A stretch of 64,000 bases of DNA from Plesiocystis pacifica SIR-1 (GCF_000170895.1 NZ_ABCS01000020.1:62001-126000); one strand, 5' to 3'; shown: positions 29,990 to 39,106, counted from the stretch's first letter. The notes: generated by a model not told the origin, from the letters alone. Made by a program: numbers and translations.

Positions 29990-30076
29990 GGCGAGACTCT
30001 AACCAAAAAATGGACGGCGCCGTTCACCCCCGCGGTCACCGAGCACCTCGTCAGCCTGTGTCATCATGGCGCTCGC

Positions 30077-31321
30077 ATGTCTCCGACCAAGAAGGCGCCC
30101 GTCGTGATCAACCGTGCTGGCGAGGCGATCGGCGGCTGGGACTCGCCCCTGTCCAAGCCGACGGGCGACGGGGGGAAGCGCTACGTGTGCTTCGACTTTC
30201 CCGTCGGCGAGCGCGTGGAGATCGATGCCAAGTACGTGGGCTGGACCCTCGAGCTCTCGGCGAAGGGCTTCACCTTCGAGGACGGCGAGCGCGAGGCCCA
30301 GCTCGAGGCCGGCGAGACCCTCGTGATCGTCGCCGACCGCGAGTCTCCTCCGCTGAGCGAGGCCGAGCTGCACCGCGCCTACTCGCTGTGCATGGCCGCC
30401 CTCGAGCACGGCGGCTTCATGCCTCCATGGCTCGAGCTCGAGGACGAAGATCGCCACGACGACTACTACGACGAGCCGTGGCGCTGGGTCGCGGTCGAGC
30501 TCGGTCGCCCCGAGGATAGCCACGCGACCCTCGGCGAGATGGTCTGCAACGCGTCGTGCTACGCGTCCAAGCGCGGGTCCTGGCTGGGTCACTACGCTCG
30601 CTACGCAGCTCGCCAAGAGCCCTCGCCGATCGCGGGGGCGGACGGGCTGCAGCTCGCCCTCGACGAGGACCAGCTCGCCCTCGTCGCCTACTTTCGCGCG
30701 CTCGATCGCTTCCCCGGCGGCAACGCCGACATGCACACGCTCAAGTACACCCTGCGCTTCGTCGACGGCGAGGCTCGGCTGTCCGCCAACCACTGCGCCA
30801 ACTGGGACGGCTCGCACACCAAGAACGACACGCCCCTCGAGCTCCCCGCCCCCGACGCGGCGCTGCTCGACCGGGCGCTGCTCGCCCCGCTCGTCGCGCT
30901 GTTCGAAGCCGAGGCTCCGGGCCGCCAGAGCCTCGAGCTCGTCGACAGCTACGAAGACGAGTACGCCCTCGAGGCCGCGTGGAGCTCGGTCGAGCTCCTC
31001 GTCTACGCCCGCCCCGAGCCCGGCGCGTCGCCGTCGACGGGCATGATGGGCTACCCCGCGGACGCCGTGGAGCAGGGCCCGCTGCTGTTCCGCGTCCACC
31101 TGTGCAGCACCGAAGGCCCCGGCGGGGCAAAGGAGCACCCGCAGGCCCACGCCGTGCTCGACGGTCTGCGCGAGCTGCTCGGCATGGGCGACGCGGCCAG
31201 CTTCGCCGACGGTGCGTGCGCGGCCGCGAGGGCCCTCGACGCGCCCAAGTCCGGCAACTGGGACGGCACCTTCGACTGGCCCTACGTCATGCCGCTGTAC
31301 CTGCACGACTGCGAGCTCTAG
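30077..31321 (+). CDS. Protein of unknown function
   Basis: 414 residues, ATG start. No signal peptide, so probably cytoplasmic. It begins KKAPVVINRAGEAIGGWDSP and contains RYVCFDFPVGERVEIDAKYV, PWLELEDEDRHDDYYDEPWR, MVCNASCYASKRGSWLGHYA, and two related CANWDGS / SGNWDGTFDWPY segments. Trp/Tyr/Asp-rich stretches and a few Cys and His residues might bind a metal, but I cannot name a family. It is divergent from the C15-like lipoprotein gene and convergent with the M48 protease gene (149 bp apart; that gap shows only a long-loop inverted repeat GTTCGCC/GGCGAAC and no T-run). Confidence 0.7.
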   Translation: MSPTKKAPVVINRAGEAIGGWDSPLSKPTGDGGKRYVCFDFPVGERVEIDAKYVGWTLELSAKGFTFEDGEREAQLEAGETLVIVADRESPPLSEAELHRAYSLCMAALEHGGFMPPWLELEDEDRHDDYYDEPWRWVAVELGRPEDSHATLGEMVCNASCYASKRGSWLGHYARYAARQEPSPIAGADGLQLALDEDQLALVAYFRALDRFPGGNADMHTLKYTLRFVDGEARLSANHCANWDGSHTKNDTPLELPAPDAALLDRALLAPLVALFEAEAPGRQSLELVDSYEDEYALEAAWSSVELLVYARPEPGASPSTGMMGYPADAVEQGPLLFRVHLCSTEGPGGAKEHPQAHAVLDGLRELLGMGDAASFADGACAAARALDAPKSGNWDGTFDWPYVMPLYLHDCEL

Positions 31322-31470
31322 CGGGCTGCGAAGCCTGGAGCTCGCGGAGGTGGCCGAGCATGACCTCCGTGTTCGCCCGGGACGGGACGGGGTCGCCTCG
31401 TCGGCGAACGGGAACTGAAAGGGACATCGTCATCCCGTAGCCCGCGCTGGGCGTGCGCAGGGCCAGGCGG

Positions 31471-32307
31471 CTAGCCCGTCCCCGAGACCTTCGCGTAGCC
31501 GCCCTCGCGGACCCACAGGTCCAGGTGCTTGGCGCGCATGATCGGGAAGGGGTGGGTGCGGAAGATGGTGAGCAAGAGCTTGTAGGCCCGGTCGAGGTTG
31601 GAGGCGTCGCGGTCCTCGTAGGCCCGGATCTGGCGCAGGAACTCAGCCTGATCCATGTCCTCGACCAAGCTCTCGGCCCCGCCGGCGAGCTTCATGAACA
31701 CCCGCGTGGCCACGGCCGGATCTTGCACGGCCAAGAGCGCGGCCCGGTCCGCGCTGAGCTCGGCCTTGCGGTACCAGTCGAGCAGGGGCAGGGCCAGGCC
31801 GGCCCCGAGCAGGGAGCCCACGCCGAGGGTCATCTTGCCGATGACCTCGATGAGCGCCGCGAGGTTCTCGGCGACGAGGGTGTAGAGCACGTGCTCGCAC
31901 TTGACGTGGCCGAGCTCGTGGCAGATGACGAACATCTTCTCTTTTTCGTCGAGCAGGTTGAGCAGCGAGGAGGTGATGACGATGAAGGGCTTGGTGTGGC
32001 CGTAGGTGTAGGCGTTGTAGGCCGGGTCCAGGGACACGTAGAACTCGGGCGGCTCTTCGATGTCGAGGATCTTGCAGCCCCACGTCAGGTAGCGGTGGAG
32101 CTTGGGGAACATCGACTCGGTCACGCGCACGTTGTCGGCGACGTTTTGCAGGTAGTAGACCCGCTCGAAGCTGTACTCCATGACCTTGGCGATCAGCTTG
32201 TCGAGGCCGGGGACGTTCTTGAGGGCGCCGGTGGCCTTGACGTCCCAGGGGTGCATGAAGTCGGTCGGCTGCAGGCCTGGGTAGGTCTTGAGTCTGGAGC
32301 TGGACAT
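31471..32307 (-). CDS. M48-family zinc metalloprotease
   Basis: 278 residues, ATG start. The active site is HELGH at residues 130-134 with the third zinc ligand Glu 182 in AELSADRAAL, the normal spacing for M48 (Ste24/HtpX-like). The preceding segment AYNAYTYGHTKPFIVITSSL is the typical substrate-groove strand. There is no signal peptide; one hydrophobic stretch (VIGKMTLGVGSLLGAGLALP) lies between the HELGH helix and Glu 182. M48 enzymes of this kind occur at the inner membrane or cytoplasm and act in protein quality control. It follows the carboxylesterase-like gene by 10 bp and is probably co-transcribed. Confidence 0.88.
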   Translation of the reverse strand: MSSSRLKTYPGLQPTDFMHPWDVKATGALKNVPGLDKLIAKVMEYSFERVYYLQNVADNVRVTESMFPKLHRYLTWGCKILDIEEPPEFYVSLDPAYNAYTYGHTKPFIVITSSLLNLLDEKEKMFVICHELGHVKCEHVLYTLVAENLAALIEVIGKMTLGVGSLLGAGLALPLLDWYRKAELSADRAALLAVQDPAVATRVFMKLAGGAESLVEDMDQAEFLRQIRAYEDRDASNLDRAYKLLLTIFRTHPFPIMRAKHLDLWVREGGYAKVSGTG

Positions 32308-32317
32308 GGCAGGGGGC

Positions 32318-33154
32318 TCAGTTGGCGGGGGCAGAGGGCAGGGCGCCGGTGATGCCGGCCATGAGCTCCGCGCGCATGGCCGGCGGGATGGCGTGGCCGA
32401 CCCCTTCGTAGGTCTTGAGCTCGACGCTGTAGTCCGCCTCCTGGAGCGCGGCGACGCACTCGGCCGTGGGCAGGTACTTCACGGCGCGGTCCTGGTCGCC
32501 GTGGAAGGCGACCATCGGCGGGGCGTCGGCGGGCGCGGTCTTGTCGGCGTCGTCCATGAGCGGGGGCGGGAACCACCCGCCGACGGGGAAGGCGGCCGAG
32601 AACAGCTCGCCGTGGTGGACAGCGAGGGTGAAGGTCAGCATCCCGCCCTGGGAAAAGCCCGTGACGATCGGCTTGCCGACGGTCGGGCGATCCTTGGCGA
32701 GGGCCGCGATGGCGGGGGCGAGGGTGTCGGCGGCCTTTTCGATGCCAGCGGCGAGGGCCTCGACGTCGGGGTCGCGGGCGCGGATCGGGAACCATGACCA
32801 GCCGGGCTCGTGGGCGTCGAGGGCCCGGGGGAAGATCACCCGGGCCGGCTGGTCGAAGCCGTCGAACAGGTGGGCGAAGTCGCGGGGGTTGTCGCCGAGG
32901 CCGTGGATGGCGACGATCATCGGGAGCTCGGCGTCGGCCGCGGCACCGCCGGTGACGCGCTCGAAGTAGTGCACGCCCTCGACGCTCGGGAGCGCCAGGG
33001 GATCGGCGGGGGGCTCCTCTGTCTTGGGCGCGGGTTCGGGCTGGGGCTCGAGTTTGGGCTCCGGCGCGGCCTTGGGCGCGGGCTTGGCCGCGGGCGGGGC
33101 CTCGCAGGCGAGGGCCACGAGCAAGAGCGCAGGGAGCACGAGCGCACGACGCAT
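32318..33154 (-). CDS. Alpha/beta-hydrolase lipoprotein (phospholipase/carboxylesterase type)
   Basis: 278 residues from ATG 33154, giving MRRALVLPALLLVALAC with lipobox Cys 17. A frame extends upstream but would bury the signal peptide. A Pro/Glu/Lys/Ala linker precedes the hydrolase domain (from about residue 58). Motifs: oxyanion HGLGDN (84-89), nucleophile Ser 168 in TGFSQGGM, acid Asp 220 or 222 in HGDQD, and His 254 in GVGHAIP. This order matches the phospholipase/carboxylesterase (PF02230-like) family, which hydrolyses small or acyl-chain esters. Its place on a membrane anchor suggests envelope lipids or external esters as substrates (inference). Confidence 0.85.
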   Translation of the reverse strand: MRRALVLPALLLVALACEAPPAAKPAPKAAPEPKLEPQPEPAPKTEEPPADPLALPSVEGVHYFERVTGGAAADAELPMIVAIHGLGDNPRDFAHLFDGFDQPARVIFPRALDAHEPGWSWFPIRARDPDVEALAAGIEKAADTLAPAIAALAKDRPTVGKPIVTGFSQGGMLTFTLAVHHGELFSAAFPVGGWFPPPLMDDADKTAPADAPPMVAFHGDQDRAVKYLPTAECVAALQEADYSVELKTYEGVGHAIPPAMRAELMAGITGALPSAPAN

Positions 33155-33189
33155 GGGCCGAGGGTGGCACGAAGGTGCGGCTGGAGGCC

Positions 33190-33242
33190 AGGCGCCAGCC
33201 TCGTGGAGCCTCGTGGAGCCCATGGAGCCCCATGGAGCCAGG
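33190..33242. repeat. Short imperfect direct repeats
   Basis: The sequence repeats GGAGCC four to five times at 9-10 base steps (CTCGTGGAGC twice, then CCATGGAGCC twice). It lies between the divergent hydrolase and Cys-rich lipoprotein genes. It could be slippage-generated or an operator region. Confidence 0.4.
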
Positions 33243-33312
33243 GCGGGGGAAGGATCCGGGCGCTCGGGGTCATGGAGCGGCGATGGGGCGGCTGCTAGAG
33301 TCGAGCGCGGCG

Positions 33313-34371
33313 ATGGGGTCGAGGTGGCACACGAGATCAGCCCTGGTGCTGGCGAGCCTGATGGCGCTCGCGGGCTGCGGTCGAGATCTGCTGCCCAACA
33401 ACAACTTCGGCTCCCTGGGCGAGGGCGACGAGGCCGACGAGGGCGGGCCCGGGGCGGGCGCGGACGATGGCGCGACGACGGCCTCGACCACCGACGACGA
33501 CGTGGGCGAAGACGGGCCGACCTCGAGCTCCGACGAGGCCCCCACCAGCGACACCGCGAGCGAGGGCCCCACGAGCGACACCGCCGACGAGTCCGAGGAC
33601 GAGACCGCGAGCGCGACGACGGCGAGCGCCGACGAGTCCACCGACGCCGACGACCAGGACGACGTCGACGAGAGCGACAGCTTTGACGGCGTGGACACCT
33701 GGGGCACCCCGCCGGACGTCACCAACGAGCCCTGCGCGCCCCTGGCCCAGGACTGCTTCCCCACCCACAAGTGCGTGCCCTATGCCACCGTCGAGGGCAG
33801 CCCCTTCCTCGACGCCAACAAGTGCATGCCGATCCTCGGCGACAAGATCTGGGGCGAGCCGTGCACCCTCAGCGACTTCAACGAGGCCCAGGACGACTGC
33901 AACGGCGAGGGCTTTTGCTGGAACCTCGAGTGGGTCGAGGGCGAGCTGCACGGGACCTGCGTGCCCTTTTGCGTCGGCTCGCCCCAGGACCTGATGTGCC
34001 CCGAGGGCTGGGGCTGCCTGTTCTCGGGCGCCGTGGCTCTGTGCGCGAAGCAGTGCCACCCCCTCGCCCAGGACTGCCCGCTGGACTACGGCTGCTACTG
34101 GGCGGGCAACGGCTTCGACTGCGGGCTGGTCGCGAGCCCCGGGGGCGACCTCGAGGCCTGCGACATGACCAACGACTGCGTGCCGGGCTTGGCCTGCGTC
34201 GACAAGGCCCTGGTGCCCGAGTGCAGCGGTAGCGACGTGAACTGCTGCACGCCGTGGTGCGACATCACGGGGCCCGACACCTGCGCGGCGCCGCGCAGCT
34301 GCGTGCCCTTCTTCGAGCCCGGCCAGGCGCCGCCGAGCTTCGGCGACGTCGGCGTGTGCATCTTGGGCTAG
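33313..34371 (+). CDS. Cys-rich lipoprotein, paralogue of the one at 10577
   Basis: 352 residues from ATG 33313, which gives MGSRWHTRSALVLASLMALA and a lipobox Cys at 22. The frame is open further upstream but without a signal peptide. A long Ser/Thr/Asp/Glu linker runs to about residue 125. The Cys-rich domain then shows CAPLAQDCFPTHKCVPY, NKCMPILGDKIWGEPCTL, DDCNGEGFCWNLEWVEG, GTCVPFCVG, CHPLAQDCPLDYGCYW, DCVPGLACVDKALVPEC and NCCTPWC. The order and spacing match the lipoprotein at 10577-11503, so the two are paralogues. Surface-exposed and disulfide-rich; role unknown. Confidence 0.82.
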   Translation: MGSRWHTRSALVLASLMALAGCGRDLLPNNNFGSLGEGDEADEGGPGAGADDGATTASTTDDDVGEDGPTSSSDEAPTSDTASEGPTSDTADESEDETASATTASADESTDADDQDDVDESDSFDGVDTWGTPPDVTNEPCAPLAQDCFPTHKCVPYATVEGSPFLDANKCMPILGDKIWGEPCTLSDFNEAQDDCNGEGFCWNLEWVEGELHGTCVPFCVGSPQDLMCPEGWGCLFSGAVALCAKQCHPLAQDCPLDYGCYWAGNGFDCGLVASPGGDLEACDMTNDCVPGLACVDKALVPECSGSDVNCCTPWCDITGPDTCAAPRSCVPFFEPGQAPPSFGDVGVCILG

Positions 34372-34496
34372 CGGTTCACCCACGGGGGTGATGGCTGCGG
34401 CTGGCGGATCCGTCAGCCTGGCGGGGGCCACCCAAGCGCCTGTGTCGATCTCGCCAGCGACGCGGCGGGCCCCGGCGTCTGCGCTAGGCTGGGGTC

Positions 34497-35502
34497 GTGG
34501 CGCAGCAGCTGGACATGGCCGGGATCATCACCGGCTACGTGCGTGAAAAAGCCTCTCAACACCCCATGAGCCCCGCAGAGCGGATTCGCCAGCGCTCGGT
34601 GCTCGAGGAGTTCGTCGGCGCGCGGGAGCTCGGGGAGCTCCCGAGCCTCGGCCCCGCCGACGTCGAGGCCTTCGTCGCGCACTTGCAGAGCTTCGGCGCG
34701 GACCGGGCGGCGGCGGACGACGGACGATCGGTCGCGCACGGCTTCGTGCAGTTCGTGGGCTCGGGAGGCATCGCGCGGGTCCAGGAGGCCGCGCCGGACT
34801 CTGAGGAGCGCCCGCTCTTCGACCCCGTCGTGCTCGCGGCCATGCGCGAGGACTTGCTGCGCCTGTGGGGCATCGAGGGGATGGCCTTCGCCCTCGCCGC
34901 GGCGGCGCCCTTGATCTTCGTCGTCTTGGGCCTGACCCTGGTCGGAATTCTCTTCTACATCGCGGGGTTGGCCGCGACCTACTTTTTGATCCTCGCCCAC
35001 GTCGCCAAGGGGCGGCGGAAGCTCCCTCAGGCCGCGGGGGACCGGCTCCTCGAGCACCTGGGCCGAGGCGCGGCGCTCATGGTGATCGCCGTGCTCCCGG
35101 CCCTGGTCGTCAACCTGTACCTCGACGTCAGCGGCTTCGAAGGCGGCGGGCTGTGGCTGGGGACCGGGCTCGCGCTCTTGCTCGGGGTGGCGCTGGTCCC
35201 CGCGGGGACCCATCGCCATGTTCACCTACCACTCGGGCCTGCTGGCCCTCGCGCCGCACCTGTGGGTCCGCGTGATCTCGAAGATCCCGCGCTCTTACAC
35301 CCGCGTCGCCTTGGTCTACCTGGCCCTGGGCGCGCTCGCGCTGCTGTGGACCTTCGGGCTGTTCAGCGTCTTGGGCATGGGCGGGGCGGCGCCGAGCTGG
35401 TCGCTGCTGATGTGGGCGCCGCCGACCAACGTGCTCGTGCTGGGCATGGCGGTCACCCTGGGCGGCGTCATCGCGCGCAACCCCCAGGCCGTGGAGGAGT
35501 GA
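34497..35502 (+). pseudogene. Membrane protein gene with an apparent frameshift
   Basis: A frame starting at GTG 34497 encodes a soluble N-terminal part (EKASQHPMSPAERIRQRSVL; DVEAFVAHLQSFGADR) and hydrophobic segments (FALAAAAPLIFVVLGLTLVG; GAALMVIAVLPALVVNLYLD; LALLLGVALVPAG). After about 35200 it turns into Arg/Pro/His-rich sequence typical of a wrong frame. From about 35205 the next frame carries the natural continuation, MFTYHSGLLALAPHLWVRVI to ARNPQAVEE (stop 35502), with two more membrane segments. A single-base indel in the GC run near 35195-35215 (CCCCGCGGGG) explains both. A sequencing error, a true mutation or programmed frameshifting are all possible. Family not recognised; an alternative start for the second part alone is ATG 35218. 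Confidence 0.65.
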
Positions 35503-35527
35503 GGGCGGTCGTGCTACTCCGGCGGCC

Positions 35528-36085
35528 GTGACCTCCCCGCTCCGTCGTGTGTGCGTCTTTTGTGGCTCCCGAGTGGGGGCGCGGCCCGAGTACGTCGCCG
35601 CCGCCCGGGCGATGGGCGAGGCCCTCGCGGCTCGCGGCCTGAGCCTGGTCTACGGCGGCGGCCACGTCGGGCTCATGGGCGTCGTTGCCGACGCGGCCCT
35701 CGAGCGAGGCGCCGAGGTCGTCGGGGTGATCCCGGAGTTTCTCGAGGCCCGCGAGGTCGGCCACCGCGGGCTCACGCAGCTGCACGTGGTCAGCGGCATG
35801 CACCCGCGCAAGGCCCAGATGGCCGCGCTCGGCGACGCCTTCGTCGCGCTGCCCGGGGGCATGGGCACCCTCGAGGAGCTGTTCGAGATGTTGACCTGGG
35901 CCCAGGTCGGGCTGCACCAAAAGCCCATCGGGCTGCTCGACGTGGGCGGCTACTGGCAGCCGCTCGTGGCCATGGTCGAGCACATGATCGCCGAGGGCTT
36001 CGTCGCCCCCGAGCACCGCGCGCTGCTGCGGGTCGAGGCCGAGGTGGACGCGCTCCTAGACCGACTCGTTCCGGGCGCGGCGTAG
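35528..36085 (+). CDS. LOG-family nucleotide phosphoribohydrolase
   Basis: 185 residues, GTG start. Rossmann-like fold with the family signature PGGMGTLEE at 109-117 and the phosphate-binding HPRK at 92-95; it opens [18 protein letters not shown] enzymes remove the base from AMP or cytokinin riboside monophosphates. In bacteria without cytokinin use this is often nucleotide salvage or of unknown purpose. The length is typical (about 190). It lies 25 bp downstream of the broken membrane gene, and its last 30 bases overlap the end of the convergent anti-sigma factor gene. Confidence 0.9.
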   Translation: MTSPLRRVCVFCGSRVGARPEYVAAARAMGEALAARGLSLVYGGGHVGLMGVVADAALERGAEVVGVIPEFLEAREVGHRGLTQLHVVSGMHPRKAQMAALGDAFVALPGGMGTLEELFEMLTWAQVGLHQKPIGLLDVGGYWQPLVAMVEHMIAEGFVAPEHRALLRVEAEVDALLDRLVPGAA

Positions 36086-36781
36086 CCCTTCGATCAGGGC
36101 CCAGACCGCGAGCACGGGGACCAGCACGCCGGCGTGGCCGAGGACCTGGTGCTCGTGGGCGAGGATGGGGCAGTGGAGCTGGAGCACCAGCATCCCGCCC
36201 AGCCACGCGCCGGCAGGGGCGAGCATGCGCGTGAGCGGAACCTGCATCGCCGAGCCGCGATCGAGCAGCAGGATGAGGCCGAGGACCGGGAGGGCCGCGC
36301 TCGTGCCGATGCTCAGGCAGGCCGTCGCGCACGGCCACAGCATCGAGCCGGTCCCGGCGCTGAGGTAGGGCTCGGTCAGGTGCGCCGGCGGCATGAACAC
36401 GATGGCCAGGGCGACGATCAGGTGGCCGAGCAGGCGCAGCGCGATCAGGGGCTCGTGCGTGGGGCACAGCCGCGGGCCGCTGAGGAAGGTGTGCACGGCG
36501 CTGATCGACAGCGCGGCCAGGGCGGCGAGCTCGAGCAGCAGGCGCCAGTCCGGGTAGAGGTGCATGTCCGAGCGCGGCCACAGCCACAGCCACAGCCCGG
36601 CGAACAGGAGGATGAGGCCCACGGCCAGGGCGATGGCCAGCCACCGCGGCAGCGCGCGCAGGCGCGCGGCGAGTCCGCGCTCGCGCTCGATGTCCGCCTC
36701 GATGCGCGCGAACAGATCGTCAAACTCGCCGCTCGCGTCCGGGCGCGGCTCGGTCTGGGGGTGGTCGTCGGTCGTGCTCAT
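36056..36781 (-). CDS. NrsF-like (DUF1109) membrane anti-sigma factor
   Basis: 241 residues from ATG 36781; the ATGA overlap with the sigma factor stop implies translational coupling. A cytoplasmic N-terminal segment of about 60 residues ([20 protein letters not shown]) precedes six hydrophobic segments. The late motif [19 protein letters not shown] and the earlier [18 protein letters not shown] recall DUF1109/NrsF, where conserved Cys and His residues sense redox or metal stress and release the partner sigma factor. By analogy it would hold the adjacent ECF sigma factor at the inner membrane. The DUF assignment is from motif memory; the anti-sigma role is inferred mainly from the coupling and topology. 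Confidence 0.7.
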   Translation of the reverse strand: MSTTDDHPQTEPRPDASGEFDDLFARIEADIERERGLAARLRALPRWLAIALAVGLILLFAGLWLWLWPRSDMHLYPDWRLLLELAALAALSISAVHTFLSGPRLCPTHEPLIALRLLGHLIVALAIVFMPPAHLTEPYLSAGTGSMLWPCATACLSIGTSAALPVLGLILLLDRGSAMQVPLTRMLAPAGAWLGGMLVLQLHCPILAHEHQVLGHAGVLVPVLAVWALIEGLRRARNESV

Positions 36782-37344
36782 GGTGCGAGCCTCCCCAGGT
36801 ATGCGAGCTGCCCCGGCTCGGTTACACCCTGGCGCTCGAGGGTGGCGCGGATGCTCTTGTAGGCCCGGTGGGCGCGGACCTTGACGGCGCCGTGGGTCGA
36901 GCCGACCACGCCGGCGATCTCGGGGAAGCTGAAGCCCTCGAACCAAAACAGCTCGACGACCTGGCGCTGGGCCGCCGGCAAGGTCGCGACGGCCTGGCGC
37001 AGCTCCCGGGCGGCCATGAGCTCGTCGGGGTCGCCGTCGATGGACGCGGGGTCGATGGCCAGCGCGCCCTCGGAGCGCCGGCCGACCCGGCGAAAGTAGC
37101 TGCGCTTGACGTTGAGGGCGATGGTGTAGATCCACGGCCGAAAGGACGCGTCGGTGCGGTAGTCGGCCCGGGCTCGGTGGAGCTGGAGGAAGGTCTGCTG
37201 CAGGAGGTCGTCGGCGACCTCGCGGTCGTGGAGGCCGCGGAGCATGGTCCGGCGCAGGCGGGGAGCGTAGCGCTCGAACAGCTGCCGAAAGGCTGCACGG
37301 TCGCCTCGCTGATAGCGGGACATGAGCTCTTCGTCGCTGACCAC
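36778..37344 (-). CDS. ECF RNA polymerase sigma factor
   Basis: 188 residues from GTG 37344; in-frame TTG 37353 and ATG 37458 are alternatives, but the family normally starts just before SDEELMSRYQRGDRAAFRQL. Region 2: RLRRTMLRGLHDREVADDLL, QTFLQLHRARADYRTD, FRPWIYTIALNVKRSYFRR. Region 4: ATLPAAQRQVVELFWFEGFS and the helix-turn-helix FPEIAGVVGSTHGAVKVRAH. It is followed directly by its probable anti-sigma factor and is divergent from the spondin-domain lipoprotein gene, a likely target. A palindrome lies 16-31 bases upstream of the chosen start. Confidence 0.9.
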   Translation of the reverse strand: MVSDEELMSRYQRGDRAAFRQLFERYAPRLRRTMLRGLHDREVADDLLQQTFLQLHRARADYRTDASFRPWIYTIALNVKRSYFRRVGRRSEGALAIDPASIDGDPDELMAARELRQAVATLPAAQRQVVELFWFEGFSFPEIAGVVGSTHGAVKVRAHRAYKSIRATLERQGVTEPGQLAYLGRLAP

Positions 37345-37359
37345 CGCGGTCAAAACGGG

Positions 37360-37375
37360 ACGTTCTTGAGAACGT
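37360..37375. promoter_or_regulatory. Inverted repeat upstream of the ECF sigma gene
   Basis: ACGTTCT-TG-AGAACGT, a 7+7 palindrome with a 2-base spacer, lies just upstream of the chosen sigma factor start and inside the 257-bp divergent region. It is followed by GTAACG on the plus strand. It could be an operator or a bidirectional promoter element; I cannot assign -35/-10 boxes. Confidence 0.45.
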
Positions 37376-37610
37376 AACGCTGGCCGAGAAAAAAGCCGTG
37401 TGAGTGCCGCGCGAGATGGGTTGTAACTGCGCGGTGCGTTGCTGGGTATGGCGGACATCAGCGAACGCGCCCGGCTCCCAAATGCCGTTGTTTGAGCACA
37501 GGCGCCTCTAGACGCACGTTTTCGCGGAGCCTGTCCAGGCTCGCGGGAGGGCGCGACGACGGGGACCTGCGCGCAGCGGCGGAGCAAGTCGGGACAGGAG
37601 AAGCCAGACC

Positions 37611-39074
37611 ATGACACTGCAATTCGATCAATCTTCCCGTCTTTCGATCACTGCCCTTTCCCTTGCGACCCTGTTCGGGTTCAGCCTCGCGGCGTGCACG
37701 GATCCGATGGACCCGACGGACGACGGCGACGAGCTGGGCGAGGACGGGACCGACGGCGCCGACGCGGACGAAGAGGGCGAGGACGACAGCACGGAGGACG
37801 AGGGCGAGGAGGAGTCCGGGGGCGAGGCGCAGACCTTCGTCGTCGAGATCGAGAACGTCTCGCCGAGCACCGGCCACCTGCTCAGCGGCACCACGGCCGT
37901 GCCCGAGGGCGCCGACGAGCCTGGCCCGTTGCTGCCCGGCTCGACCTACGTCGTCGACTTCCACGCCGGCCCGGGCCACGCGATCAGCTTCGCGCACATG
38001 TTCGTGCCCTCGAACGACCTCTTCTACGGCCCGGACAGCGACGGTATCGCGCTCTACGACGCCGAGGGCAACCCGCGCTCGGGCGACGTGACCGACGAGG
38101 TGCTGCTGTGGGACGCGGGCACGGAGGCCAACGAGGAGCCGGGGGCGGGGCCCAACCAGGTCCTCAACCAGGGCGACGCGGACACGGGCCCGGCCGATCC
38201 GGACACCAGCGTGCGCCTGGCCAGCGACGACTTCGGCAACCTCCCGGAGGTGTCCGACGTGCTCAGCGTCGAGCTCATCGCCCACGGCGACAGCATGTTC
38301 AGCCTGCGCCTGACCAACGTCTCCACGGGGACGACCCTGACCAGCTCCGAGGGCGACTCGCCCGTGCCCGTGGCCCCCGGCGTGTGGGCCGTGCACGGCG
38401 AGGGCGAGGCCCCGCTGTTCATGGAAGGTCAGCCAGACGCGGGCGATGGTCTCGAGGCCCTGGCCGAGGATGGCGCGATCGATGGTCTCGCCGCGGCGTT
38501 GGCGGAGCGTACGGCCCTGGTGGGACCCCTGGCCCCAGGGGTTTGGGTCGTGCACGGAGAGCAGCCGGCGCTGTTCGAAGTCGGCGAGGCCGACCTCGGC
38601 CAGGGACTCGAGGCTTTGGCGGAGGACGGCGATCCTTCGGGGCTGGAGGCCTCGCTGCTCGACGCGGGCTACGCCGCGGGGGCCTACGCCGTGCCCGAGG
38701 GCGCCGACGGCCCGGGCCCGCTGTTCTCGGGTGCGCGCTACAGCTTCACCGTCGAGGCCGCGCCTGGCGATCACCTGAGCTTCGCCAACATGCTCGTCCA
38801 GTCCAACGACCTGTTCTACGGCCTGGACGCCGCAGGGCTCGCGCTGTTCAGCGAGGACGGCGCGCCGATCTCGGGGGACCTCACCGCGCAGATTCAGCTG
38901 TGGGACGCGGGCACCGAGGTCAACCAGTTCCCCGGCGCGGGGCTGGACCAGGCGCCGCGACAGAGCGGTCCAAATACGGGCGCGGACGAGGGCGGCGTGG
39001 TCATGGTCGTCGACGACGGCTACGCCTACCCCGCGGTGAGCGATGTCGTGCGCGTGACGATCACGCCGCAGTGA
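37611..39074 (+). CDS. Lipoprotein with two spondin-N domains
   Basis: 487 residues; GGAG lies 10 bases before the ATG. Signal peptide with lipobox SLAAC (Cys 29), then an acidic linker to about 72. Two spondin_N-type domains (about 75-210 and 360-487) share TTAVPEGADEPGPLLPGS / YAVPEGADGPGPLFSGARYS, SFAHMFVPSNDLFYGPD / SFANMLVQSNDLFYGLD and VLLWDAGTEANEEPGAGPNQ / IQLWDAGTEVNQFPGAGLDQ. Between them a segment of about 42 residues is duplicated (APGVWAVHGEGEAPLFMEGQ; APGVWVVHGEQPALFEVGEA, each ending GLEALAEDG). Spondin domains bind membranes or matrix; the bacterial role is unknown. Divergent from the ECF/anti-sigma pair and probably under its control. Confidence 0.85.
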   Translation: MTLQFDQSSRLSITALSLATLFGFSLAACTDPMDPTDDGDELGEDGTDGADADEEGEDDSTEDEGEEESGGEAQTFVVEIENVSPSTGHLLSGTTAVPEGADEPGPLLPGSTYVVDFHAGPGHAISFAHMFVPSNDLFYGPDSDGIALYDAEGNPRSGDVTDEVLLWDAGTEANEEPGAGPNQVLNQGDADTGPADPDTSVRLASDDFGNLPEVSDVLSVELIAHGDSMFSLRLTNVSTGTTLTSSEGDSPVPVAPGVWAVHGEGEAPLFMEGQPDAGDGLEALAEDGAIDGLAAALAERTALVGPLAPGVWVVHGEQPALFEVGEADLGQGLEALAEDGDPSGLEASLLDAGYAAGAYAVPEGADGPGPLFSGARYSFTVEAAPGDHLSFANMLVQSNDLFYGLDAAGLALFSEDGAPISGDLTAQIQLWDAGTEVNQFPGAGLDQAPRQSGPNTGADEGGVVMVVDDGYAYPAVSDVVRVTITPQ

Positions 39075-39106
39075 ATCGCTCGGCTCGAAGCCGGACAATC
39101 CGACCG

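Noticed and set aside
34497..35531. Single intact protein in the first frame
   Set aside because: After about 35200 that frame gives Arg/Pro/His-rich nonsense, while the adjacent frame continues membrane-protein sequence.
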